From assembly GCA_024760545.1 (NCBI GenBank), contig CP060501.1, forward strand, positions 682,001 through 746,000: a stretch of 64,000 nucleotides of DNA, written 5' to 3'. The stretch's first letter is position 1. Each line of letters opens with the position of its first letter. This document shows positions 17,568 to 25,818 of this stretch, piece after piece. The notes under the pieces are model-generated. The model was not told the DNA's origin and did not search any database. It saw only the letters and a program-made list of their open reading frames with translations. Made by a program: the position numbers and the translations under genes. Source of the DNA: Nitrospira sp. GTDB taxonomy: Bacteria; Nitrospirota; Nitrospiria; Nitrospirales; Nitrospiraceae.

Positions 17568-17966
17568 CCAACTGGCCCCACAGGGCCGCTTTGATACTCT
17601 CCAGAGACAAACCCTAGAGTGGGATGCTCCGAGACGACTTCACAGAACCCTCGTAATATCGTGAACACACCGCAACGCCTGCTATCACTGCAATAGGTAC
17701 GTTCGATGCACAGAACCTTTGATGCATCGTTTCTTCCCGAGCAGAAGCTCAAACCGTTCAGCGGCAACTCGCCGCTATGTAGCCAGGCACTGAATCGCCC
17801 TGTGAGGCGATCCCCCACTTTCCAAGAGATGGCCTGCTCCAATTAGCAATTCCCTCCAAAGAGGGGCAACACCCCTCCTCCTCCCTCTCCTATCCCCGCA
17901 TTTAGGGGAACGCCAGTTACTAGCCACCCTGATAGATTCAGCCCACTCATTAGGAGGAACACCACA
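17568..17966 (+). other. 399-bp leader region upstream of the polyferredoxin gene, with short hairpins
   Basis: No credible gene. Three short perfect hairpins lie in series: GCGGC/GCCGC at 17761-17775, ATCGCC/GGCGAT at 17794-17811 and GAGGGG/CCCCTC at 17861-17877. The last could terminate or structure a transcript, but it has no T tract. An AGGAGG ribosome site then sits nine bases before the ATG at 17967. The series suggests a structured leader; I could not match it to a known riboswitch. Confidence 0.4.
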
Positions 17967-19241
17967 ATGAGTTCTGACGTTATCGACAACCTGCCACGGC
18001 GTGAACTCCCGATCATCGCAATCGACGCTCCCGAAAACAATACCCACAATTCGTGCAAGGTCGGAAGTCATGTCGATCAGCAACCCACGAAACGGTACAA
18101 ATATAGAATGATAGCACTGGCGTCGGTGCATGCCTATATCACGTTTCATCTCATCTCATGGCATGTGTTCGACTTTCAGATTTGGGGCAAGACCGCAATG
18201 ATGGGCGTCCCTTCTCTTGCCAAGGGAACCATTAATGCCGCGTCGATTATGGTGGCGTTAATATTGATTTCCATACTGATCTGGGGACGTGCTTTTTGTG
18301 GTTGGGTCTGCCACATGCGAGGAGCAATTGAATTCGCTGACTGGATTTTGCGCAAGCTAAAAGTACGGCAATACCTCAACCTGCGCGAGAAGAATGTCCT
18401 TATCAACACGCCTCATCGTTGGCTCTTGCGGATCGGGGCACTATTTGTCCTGCTCTTGCCAGTCATCATATTGATCCTCAAGGCCGGATTTACTCCACAA
18501 GTCAACGTTATGTCACCTCCTCCCATAGCCGATCTGCCCGGTTATGAAGGTAAGGCTTTCGCTCAAAGCGCCCCTTTAAATTTTGATATCAAACCAACCT
18601 GGAATGATTTCTTGTTGGCATTCGGCTTGGCGGTGTTTATCCAGTTTACAATGAGTATCGTGCTGAATTTGCGGTATGGACAAGGGGCATTTTGTAGAAT
18701 TCTTTGTCCGTATGCCCCAATGATGGCGCCTCTTATGAACATCTCTCCTGTCCAATCTAAAATAACACGCGTTGCGCAATGTACAGGCTGCCGCGATTGC
18801 AGTAACGCATGTCCACAAGGAATTGATGTCAGTCGAGAGATTTTCCATTTCAACGGTAAAGTGATCAACCGAGAATGTATCAAGTGTTACGCCTGTATCG
18901 ATGCATGCGACGACCACGTCCTAAAAGACACGGCGGCCCCAGGTGTTCCTCAAACCGACAAATTGAAACCGTATGAGAAACGCCCTTGGCAGCAAGAGCT
19001 GCTCAGAAAAGATGGATATCGAACTAATGCAAGGCACATGCAAGTGTACGAACCGCTCGGACCAGTAACCGATTTTCTGTCGCTCTTGGTCGCATTGATC
19101 GGTGGGGCTGTTACCTCAAAATTCGGCGGATTCTGGTTTTATCCCGGAGCAATCTTCGCATTTATTCTTTTTAGGCAGGTGTGTGTAGTAGGTACCAGAT
19201 GGATGGAGGCTGCGAAAGCCCAGCGAGCGAAATGCGCTTGA
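17967..19241 (+). CDS. Membrane polyferredoxin (CcoG/NapH/NosR-like 4Fe-4S protein)
   Basis: 424 residues: a soluble N-terminus, then about five membrane helices (near residues 50, 85, 150, 215 and 365-400). Two cytosol- or membrane-edge cysteine pairs, GRAFCGWVC (about 111-115) and CRILCPYAP (about 245-249), are the NapH/NosR/CcoG signature. They are followed by two 4Fe-4S motifs, CTGCRDCSNACP and CIKCYACIDACDD. Such proteins shuttle electrons from quinol or a periplasmic donor to partner enzymes, or handle metal reduction (CcoG for copper). No obvious partner enzyme is adjacent. Third positions are clearly more AT-rich than in flanking genes. Confidence 0.85.
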   Translation: MSSDVIDNLPRRELPIIAIDAPENNTHNSCKVGSHVDQQPTKRYKYRMIALASVHAYITFHLISWHVFDFQIWGKTAMMGVPSLAKGTINAASIMVALILISILIWGRAFCGWVCHMRGAIEFADWILRKLKVRQYLNLREKNVLINTPHRWLLRIGALFVLLLPVIILILKAGFTPQVNVMSPPPIADLPGYEGKAFAQSAPLNFDIKPTWNDFLLAFGLAVFIQFTMSIVLNLRYGQGAFCRILCPYAPMMAPLMNISPVQSKITRVAQCTGCRDCSNACPQGIDVSREIFHFNGKVINRECIKCYACIDACDDHVLKDTAAPGVPQTDKLKPYEKRPWQQELLRKDGYRTNARHMQVYEPLGPVTDFLSLLVALIGGAVTSKFGGFWFYPGAIFAFILFRQVCVVGTRWMEAAKAQRAKCA

Positions 19242-19296
19242 GCAGCAATACCGTGTGAATATGGTAACGTTTTGAATTGTTCACAAGGAGGCATCG

Positions 19297-19482
19297 ATGA
19301 GCGAATCACAGAGAGTCAATACCGCGAATGATATAGGAAGGATCCAAGAACTCATCATGTTTGTGCAGGAGAGAAAGTCATATTGGTTGGCGCCGGTCGT
19401 GTTCGTGTTACTGTTGCTGGCAACACTGATTTACTATGTTGAAGGCGCTGCCGTTGCGCCATTTATCTATTCGATATTTTAG
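19297..19482 (+). CDS. DUF5989 family small membrane protein
   Basis: 61 residues after an AAGGAGG site. A soluble amphipathic N-terminus (IGRIQELIMFVQERKSYW) leads into one transmembrane helix and the tail AVAPFIYSIF. The pattern of a WxLxP start of the helix followed by SAVAPFIYTLF is how I recognise DUF5989. Members usually sit with SGNH hydrolases, SxtJ and carbamoyltransferases in polysaccharide or natural-product loci. Here an SGNH-like gene is 1.7 kb upstream, with the polyferredoxin between. The function is unknown. Confidence 0.78.
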   Translation: MSESQRVNTANDIGRIQELIMFVQERKSYWLAPVVFVLLLLATLIYYVEGAAVAPFIYSIF

Positions 19483-19514
19483 ATAAGTCTTGAGCACTCC
19501 GTCGCAAAACTGAC

Positions 19515-19597
19515 TTGGGATTTGGTGCCATGCTCCACGATACTGGAGCACGAGCCCGGTCTCGTGACTGAGCCCGTGATCCAGTATCCAGATCCCA
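19515..19597. repeat. Cluster of nested and overlapping inverted repeats
   Basis: Three hairpins share the same stretch. TGCTCCA (19531-19537) pairs with TGGAGCA (19544-19550). CACGAG (19549-19554) pairs with CTCGTG (19561-19566). The long arms at 19539-19552 and 19575-19588 (core GATACTGGA / TCCAGTATC) pair with one mismatch. The first and third are mutually exclusive. It lies just after the DUF5989 gene and could be a transcript end, an attenuator-like switch or a recombination/transposition scar. Confidence 0.55.
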
Positions 19598-19771
19598 CTC
19601 ACAATCTCTTGCCGCTTGGCGTCATTGCGTTCTCTGTCCTCTCCGTTCCATCGATTATCTCCGCGCGGCTCGGCGCATTCGTTGGAAGCCAACGTGCAAC
19701 ATAACCGACCGCCCGATTCGTTCATCCATCCGTGATACACTACCGCCGATCCACGTTCGCAAGGGAATCTG

Positions 19772-20329
19772 ATGGATTTCGTCTCACACGGTCTCTGGGG
19801 TTCGATTGCGTTCGGTCGTAAGAGTCGATCGAGTTTCGGCCTGGCCTTCGCCATCGGGATGGCGCCCGATTTGTTTTCATTCGGGGTGCTGTATGGCGCG
19901 GCCACGCTCGGCTTGTCGCCGAGGCCTGATTTCAGTCGTGGCACTCCCCTGGAATCCACGATTCCTGAGTACGTCCATCACCTCTACAATTACACCCATA
20001 GTTTCATCGTATTTCTCGCCGTCTTTCTCCTCGTGTGGCTTATCCTAAAGCGACCGGTCTGGGAACTCGGAGCATGGGGACTACATGTCTTGGCCGACGT
20101 GCCCTTGCACTCCTACGCATTTTTTCCGACTCCCGTGCTGTGGCCCTTGTCTAACTGGAAATTCGACGGCTGGCAGTGGATGACACCGGGTATTCTCATT
20201 ATCAACTTCTCGTTGCTGTCCCTGCTCTACGCGTGGTTCATCCGTCATCTCTATCTGACCAGGAAGAAAGAGAAGCCATGGCAAGGAGTTGCTACTCGAC
20301 CATCCGCTCTTGAAAAACAGCCGGACTAG
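19772..20329 (+). CDS. YdjM/DUF457-like membrane-bound metal-dependent hydrolase
   Basis: 185 residues, AAGGGA ribosome site. The start DFVSHGLWGSIAFG and the following MAPDLFSFGVLYG match the N-terminus of the LexA-binding, inner membrane-bound hydrolase family, where conserved His and Asp residues in the first membrane turn are thought to bind metal. Further conserved positions are YTHSFIVFLAVFLLVWL and HVLADVPLHS. About four membrane helices. The role in bacteria is poorly defined (YdjM is SOS-regulated in E. coli). No LexA box was seen here. It stands alone on the plus strand. Confidence 0.78.
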   Translation: MDFVSHGLWGSIAFGRKSRSSFGLAFAIGMAPDLFSFGVLYGAATLGLSPRPDFSRGTPLESTIPEYVHHLYNYTHSFIVFLAVFLLVWLILKRPVWELGAWGLHVLADVPLHSYAFFPTPVLWPLSNWKFDGWQWMTPGILIINFSLLSLLYAWFIRHLYLTRKKEKPWQGVATRPSALEKQPD

Positions 20330-20638
20330 CGCTGCGAACAGTGATTCTTCGGTTTCTTCATCCCTCTCCTCCACATGACCGCCTGTTCTTATTGTGCCAA
20401 CCTTGCAGCCATTTTCTGCTCAGACCCTAAAATGTTTGTGCTGCATCGAGATATGAACAGGATTCTCAAGAAAACTTTACGGAAACCTGAGAATTCACTG
20501 ACCGACCAGTAACGGCATTCCAACAGAATCTCACAGTAGTGAATAGGGGCGAACCGGGGACTGCAGCCTCGATTCATTCCAATTCTTCTAGACAGAGATG
20601 CTCTTCAGCAGAGCCGCTCATAGTGATGGAGAAAACAC
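20330..20638 (+). other. 309-bp intergenic region upstream of the phoX-like gene
   Basis: Holds the likely promoter of the PhoX-like gene, but no -35/-10 pair stands out. A 45-codon frame at 20375-20512 with a CSYC motif has no good ribosome site and was not accepted as a gene. No strong hairpin or RNA gene was seen. Confidence 0.4.
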
Positions 20639-22610
20639 ATGAACAATCTCGATGATGACAAGGGGTGTAATACCTCGAGCAACGAAAGCTCCCAGGAAGT
20701 CCTTGAAGCACGCATGTCGAGGCGCAATTTACTGAAAAACGGCATCGCGACCGCCGTATTTCTGTCCCTCGGTGGAGTAGATGCGCTCTTGCGAGCTGTG
20801 CCGACTTCGGCCCAATCACACGGCTCCACTCTACTCGGGTTTCAGAGCATTCCGGTGTCGGATGCCGACACCGTCGTGGTCCCGACTGGTTACACGGCGG
20901 ACGTGCTGATTTCTTGGGGTGATCCTGTCTCCAATGGCCCGGCGTTCAAGCAGGACGGCACTAACAGTGCCGCGGAGCAAGCCCGGCAATGGGGCATGCA
21001 CAACGATGGGATCGTCTATTTCCCAATCATCGGCTCTCAGCGAGGTCTCATATGTCAGAACAACGAATATACGGACGATGGATTGCTCTTCAGCGATGGA
21101 ATCACGAACTGGGATCAGGAAAAAACCAATAAGTGTCTCAATGCCCACGGTGTCTCGATCATCGAGGTGACCAAGCGAACCGGCTTTCCCTGGGACCCCA
21201 GGCGTCGCAAGGGCGAGTGGGATGTCGTACGTCCCTCCCCATTCGCTCGCCGGATCACTGGCATGACTCCAATGAACATCGCGGGTCCCGCCGCCGGCGA
21301 TCCGCGACTCCGAACAACCGCCGACACGACCGGGACAAGGGTCCTCGGCACTTTGAACAACTGCGCGATGGGATTTACACCGTGGCACACGTACCTTACG
21401 TGTGAGGAAAACTTTAACGGCTTCTTCATGACCAAAAGTCGGCCCACCCGACGTGAGAAGCAATCTCGAGAAGCGATACGGTATCGCCCCATTCAGTAGC
21501 GGGTTTCGGCTGCATACCACGGATTTTAGGTTCAATGCCGACGCCGAACCTAACGAGCCGAACCGCTTTGGCTGGGTTGTGGAAATCGACCCGTTCCGAC
21601 CCAACTCTACACAAGTAAAACGCACGGCCCTGGGGCGGTTAAAGCACGAGGGCGCATGGGTCCAAGAGACAAAGGACGGCAAGATCGTCGTCTACATGGG
21701 TGACGACGAGCGCAACGAATATATTTACCGCTATGTTTCAAATAAACGTTGGCGGGTGGCTCGATTGCTCGGGGAAAGTCCCCTGGATGACGGGATTCTT
21801 TACGTAGCCAAATTCCATGCTGACGGAACCGGCGAATGGCTGCCGTTAACACCGAACAACCCGGCGTTGGCAGGATGGTCATTACCCGATATCCTCATCA
21901 ATACTCGCGCCGCGGCAGACGCAGTCGGCGCCACCATGATGGATCGCCCGGAATGGATCGACACGTTCCCCGAATCGTTGACCGTTGTCGCCACACTTAC
22001 GAACAACAATCGGCGAGGCAGCGCTCCGGCGTCGTCCAACGCACCGGACGGCAGCACGGTAGCCGGTACCGCCAGACCCTCGGTGGATGCGGCGAACCCT
22101 CGCTCGGTTAACAACTACGGACACATCCTCCGCTGGTACTATGCGAAGGATTTCTCGGAACCGAACTTCGGATGGGATATCTTTGCTCTGTGCGGTGATC
22201 CTGCCAATCCGGCACATGGATCCACGATTATCGGCGACAAGTATGGATCACCCGATGGAATCTACTTTACCCCGAGCGGGCGTCTTTGGATCCAAACGGA
22301 CGTGTCGACGTCCACGATCAACAGCGGTGTGTACGCCGGTTTCGGTAACAACCAGATGCTCTGCGCGGACCCGACCACACGTGAGACCCGACGTTTCCTT
22401 GTGGGACCTAAGCAATGCGAGATCACCGGTGTGTTTGTGACCCCGGATGAAAAGACCATGTTCGTCGGTATACAACATCCCGGTGAGACACCCAACGATC
22501 CCCTTAATCCCAAGGCGTTCAGTTCCTGGCCGGACGGTGCGGCCGGTGGACGACCTCGTTCGTCCTGTATTGTCATTACCAAGGACGACGGGGGACAGAT
22601 CGGCAGTTAG
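20639..22610 (+). pseudogene. Tat-exported PhoX/DUF839-type phosphatase, split by a +1 frameshift
   Basis: Two overlapping frames make one protein. The first (20639-21499) starts with a Tat signal, SRRNLLKNGIATAVFLSL, then VPTGYTADVLISWGDPV and TCEENFNGFF, which are PhoX/DUF839 motifs. It goes off-family after about 21437. The second frame (to 22610) continues with RSNLEKRYGI, EPNRFGWVVEIDPF, GAWVQETKDGKIVVYMGDDE and FASPDGIYFTP-like segments, ending QIGS. Dropping one A from the AAAA run at 21434-21437 joins them into about 656 residues, a normal family length. Both halves look well conserved, so the break is recent, a sequencing error, or a programmed shift. PhoX enzymes are periplasmic Ca/Fe phosphomonoesterases. 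Confidence 0.78.
21434..21437 (+). other. Frameshift site in the PhoX-like gene (AAAA run)
   Basis: Family-like sequence ends in frame 1 at this A run and resumes in frame 2 immediately after it. One base too many here accounts for the whole break. A TGA lies in the second frame at 21429-21431, just before the run, so that frame cannot extend further upstream. Confidence 0.6.
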
Positions 22611-22617
22611 CGCAGTC

Positions 22618-22659
22618 GGATGAAGGGGCGTGCCCCAGGCGGTGCGCGCCCCTTCATCC
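22618..22659 (+). terminator. Strong hairpin after the PhoX-like gene
   Basis: A perfect 13-bp stem (GGATGAAGGGGCG at 22618-22630 with its complement at 22647-22659) and a 16-nt loop, eight bases after the PhoX stop. No T tract follows on the plus strand. It may act as a bidirectional terminator between the converging genes. Confidence 0.6.
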
Positions 22660-22715
22660 ATATTACCGCTCCACCCCTGCGCCCACGGCTCCACTCTCGC
22701 CATCTCGCGAGCCAG

Positions 22716-23003
22716 TCATTTGACAGGTATCATGGTTGAGAGTGGATCGAAGGATTTTCTCTGTTTTCCGGGGTCTTGGTCGATCAGTTTCAACGCTTCC
22801 AGTTGTGACTCCAACTCTTCAATCCGTCTGTTCTTCTCACGGATTTGTTTCTGCAGCGACTGCATCTTGCCTGATTGATCGGCAACATACATCCGCTTAT
22901 GCTTCATGGGGCTGGTGGGAACTGTTGCGCACGCGCTCAGGAGAACGAAAATGGTCAGCGCACTACCCAAGACAGTCCAGCGGTTTCTGTTCTGTTGCTT
23001 CAT
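22716..23003 (-). CDS. Small lipoprotein with coiled coil
   Basis: 95 residues from the ATG at 23003, chosen because it gives a clean lipoprotein signal: KQQNRNRW, a hydrophobic core and the lipobox LLSAC (Cys about 25). The upstream ATG at 23090 would put 29 unlikely residues before the signal. The mature part has a charged coiled coil (about residues 48-75: KMQSLQKQIREKNRRIEEL and on) with a short Pro-rich end. The architecture is like small Lpp/YgdR-type envelope proteins. Function unknown. It follows the barrel gene at 23054 on the same strand. Confidence 0.7.
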   Translation of the reverse strand: MKQQNRNRWTVLGSALTIFVLLSACATVPTSPMKHKRMYVADQSGKMQSLQKQIREKNRRIEELESQLEALKLIDQDPGKQRKSFDPLSTMIPVK

Positions 23004-23053
23004 ACGATGCGACTCCTGCTCGAAAACTTTCCCTTTGAGAAAATAGGCGCATG

Positions 23054-24103
23054 TCATGATGCCGGCAAGTCGGCGGCAGATTTCGACCATCGGTCATAGA
23101 TGAAGTTCCAGACTCGCAGGGCATCGACAGTCAAGGTCGCGCCATAGGTGGGACCGAAGTCTCGCTCGGAGATGTTTCCCATACTATCGTTCCAGGTTTC
23201 GAGGCGCACCGGACCGGCGGAGAACGCGATCGCCCACGCGAACTGTTCCTGGCTTCTTCCTACGGTATTGACAAAAATTCCGGAATCCCACATGAGCGCA
23301 AACTCGATTTCCCACGTCGGGATCGTTTCACCACTTTCGGTCGTCTGATACTGACCAAGAGCCACAGAAGGCTGTACCAGCGCTGCAGTATGTCTAATCG
23401 AGTGAAGAACTGCCCCGTTGTCCTGATAGCTGATCCGTCCCAACGCAGAGACCCGGACACTCACATCCCCCCACTTTTCATGATGATAGATGGTCGGGGT
23501 GATCGGCATCCGCCTAATGCCGGCTCGAAGAAACCCTTGTTGATAGATGGTCCCGACGGAGAACCCGCCGCCTACAAACATGATCTTTGGACGAAACAAG
23601 GGGAACCATCTGGTCAGAGAGCCATCAATCATCACATCGGTCTCGCGGCGAGGGTCCACGGTCGGAACTGACGGAAGTTGACGAAGTTGATGCACAACTT
23701 TGTTCTGAAAGAACTGGGTGGGTTCATCACCCGTGGTGCTGATCCCAGCCGTGAGATTGGTGCTCCAACCCTGCCACTTCCCACCCCAATGTTGGGTCCA
23801 ACTCATCGTGATCAAGTTGAAACCAAGCGTATTGCCCACCGTGGAATCGTACTTGTTCCCTAAGCCATCCGTCGGGGTGAACCGGTTGAGGGTCAGCCCT
23901 CCAGTGGCGGTAGAATACTGATCGGGGAAGGCCATCGCCCCCCAATGGACGGATGGAGCAGGACTTTCACTCCATGCGGGCGATGAGACCAGTCCTATGA
24001 GGGACAGGACGCCCACAATCAGCTTCCATGCTAATCGCCCCCACCAGTACCTCTGTGTCGTACAAAAGGCTTCGGCCATCGGAAAAGAACCTTTCTTCGT
24101 CAA
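23054..24103 (-). CDS. Outer-membrane beta-barrel-like protein
   Basis: 349 residues, not recognised as a named family. A signal peptide is visible (LAWKLIVGVLSLIGLVSSPAWS, cleavage near residue 45); the true start may be the second ATG at 24079. The mature part is made of alternating aromatic and polar stretches with many Trp, Tyr and Gly, as in outer-membrane barrels (for example WTQHWGGKWQGWSTNLTAG, FVGGGFSVGTIYQQG, WEIEFALMWDSG), and ends with a strand-like NFIYDRW segment. The lipoprotein gene at 23003 follows on the same strand. Confidence 0.65.
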   Translation of the reverse strand: MTKKGSFPMAEAFCTTQRYWWGRLAWKLIVGVLSLIGLVSSPAWSESPAPSVHWGAMAFPDQYSTATGGLTLNRFTPTDGLGNKYDSTVGNTLGFNLITMSWTQHWGGKWQGWSTNLTAGISTTGDEPTQFFQNKVVHQLRQLPSVPTVDPRRETDVMIDGSLTRWFPLFRPKIMFVGGGFSVGTIYQQGFLRAGIRRMPITPTIYHHEKWGDVSVRVSALGRISYQDNGAVLHSIRHTAALVQPSVALGQYQTTESGETIPTWEIEFALMWDSGIFVNTVGRSQEQFAWAIAFSAGPVRLETWNDSMGNISERDFGPTYGATLTVDALRVWNFIYDRWSKSAADLPAS

Positions 24104-24352
24104 TGTCTGGGGACAATCGCCGGTCTGTTAGGCGGGCGACTGTGTGATCCCAGGACAAAAGACCTTGGCATTTTACATAAGAAGAACGGAGGTGGCGACC
24201 CGATTGTTCGACAACCGACGGCGCACAACAATCTTTCGTTTTTGATGAGCAATTCTGACTGCCTTGCGATGCTTCACCCTCGACAGACCTCCTGATCCTA
24301 TGCTAGCTTACGCGTTCATTTTCCTGGTCATATACCGTCCCACGCGAAAACC

Positions 24353-25771
24353 ATGTTTAAGAAAATATTGATCGCCAATCGCGGTGAAATTGCCATGCGG
24401 ATCATCCGTGCCTGCCGCGAATTGAACATCGCCACTGCCGCGATCTATTCCGAAGCCGATTCGACCGGAATCTACGTGAAGAAGGCTGACGAGTCCTACC
24501 TGGTCGGGCCGGGTCCGGTGAAGGGGTTTCTCGACAGCAAACAGATCGTCGACCTCGCTAAACGGATCGGTGCCGACGCCATCCATCCAGGATATGGATT
24601 TCTCTCTGAAAACGCTGAGTTTGCTGAGCTCTGTCAGACTTCTGGCATCACATTCATCGGCCCTTCGACCCATGCCATTACCCTGATGGGCAGCAAGGTC
24701 AAGGCGCGAGAACTTGCCCAACAGGTCGGTGTCCCCACCGTACCCGGCACAAAAGGCGATCTCACCGACGTGAAGGAGGCGCTGGCCTTCGCCAAGAAGA
24801 CCGGCTACCCGATCATGATCAAGGCAAGCGCCGGAGGGGGAGGCCGTGGACTGCGTGTGGTCCGGTCCGATGAGGAGCTCCGAGAAAACATGGAAGTCGC
24901 CTCGCGTGAAGCCCAGGCGTCGTTCGGAGACGGACGGGTGTTCCTCGAAAAATGTATCGAGCGCCCCCACCATATCGAATTTCAGATATTGGGTGATCGC
25001 CACGGCAATATTATTCACTTAAATGAGCGTGATTGCTCAATCCAAAGACGTCATCAGAAGTTGATTGAAATCGCCCCGTCTTTGATTCTGACTCCGAAGT
25101 TGCGGGAGGAGATGGGCACTGCTGCTGTGACCATCGCACGGGCGGTGAATTACGACAACGCAGGGACGGTGGAGTTTCTGCTCGATCAAGACGGCCAGTT
25201 TTACTTCATCGAGATGAATCCGCGGCTTCAGGTCGAGCATACCGTGACGGAACAGATCACCGCGATCGACATCGTCCGGCATCAGATCTCCATTGCAGCG
25301 GGACGGCCCCTCGACATTCAGCAAAAGGACGTCATACTCCAAGGGCACGCGATCCAGTGTCGGATCAACGCCGAAGATCCCAAGAATAACTTTCTCCCCT
25401 GCACCGGCACCGTTACAGCCTACCTTTCTCCGGGAGGAATCGGCGTCCGTATCGACGGTGCGGTCTACAAAGATTACACCGTGTCGCCCTACTATGACGC
25501 CCTGCTGGCTAAGTTGACGGTTCGGGGCCGCACGTGGGAAGAAGCCGTGAGCCGGATGAGACGGTCGCTCGAAGAGTATGTGCTCCGTGGAGTTAAAACG
25601 ACGATCCCTTTCATGGAAGCGATCATGCAGGAGCCGGACTTTATTGCCGGACGTTTCGACACATCCTATCTGGACACCCATCCTGAGTTGTACTCGTATC
25701 ACGAATTCGAGCAGCCGGAAGATTTGGTGCTGGCCTTATCTGCCGCAATTGCCGCCTACGAAGGATTGTAA
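24353..25771 (+). CDS. pycA: Pyruvate carboxylase subunit A (biotin carboxylase)
   Basis: ATP-dependent carboxylation of biotin, supplying the carboxyl group for subunit B. 472 residues: the N-terminal biotin-carboxylase fold (FKKILIANRGEIAMRIIRA), the ATP-grasp glycine loop KASAGGGGRGLRVVR (about 158-172), the EMNPRLQVEH signature (about 287-296) and the C-terminal RINAEDP domain. No biotinyl domain is present, so it is the stand-alone subunit. Acetyl-CoA carboxylase subunit C has the same fold. The adjacent subunit B with an oxaloacetate-type carboxyltransferase domain favours pyruvate carboxylase. Confidence 0.92.
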   Translation: MFKKILIANRGEIAMRIIRACRELNIATAAIYSEADSTGIYVKKADESYLVGPGPVKGFLDSKQIVDLAKRIGADAIHPGYGFLSENAEFAELCQTSGITFIGPSTHAITLMGSKVKARELAQQVGVPTVPGTKGDLTDVKEALAFAKKTGYPIMIKASAGGGGRGLRVVRSDEELRENMEVASREAQASFGDGRVFLEKCIERPHHIEFQILGDRHGNIIHLNERDCSIQRRHQKLIEIAPSLILTPKLREEMGTAAVTIARAVNYDNAGTVEFLLDQDGQFYFIEMNPRLQVEHTVTEQITAIDIVRHQISIAAGRPLDIQQKDVILQGHAIQCRINAEDPKNNFLPCTGTVTAYLSPGGIGVRIDGAVYKDYTVSPYYDALLAKLTVRGRTWEEAVSRMRRSLEEYVLRGVKTTIPFMEAIMQEPDFIAGRFDTSYLDTHPELYSYHEFEQPEDLVLALSAAIAAYEGL

Positions 25772-25818
25772 CCCGGACAATACCCCGCACTGATTCCGAA
25801 AGAGATGCACGAGACGTC

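Noticed and set aside
20375-20512. 45-codon frame with a CSYC motif upstream of the PhoX-like gene
   Set aside because: No convincing ribosome site and no coding-like pattern beyond the Cys pair.
21434-21437. Programmed ribosomal frameshift in the PhoX-like gene
   Set aside because: No typical slippery context or stimulator was recognised. An extra base or sequence error explains it more simply, but it cannot be excluded.
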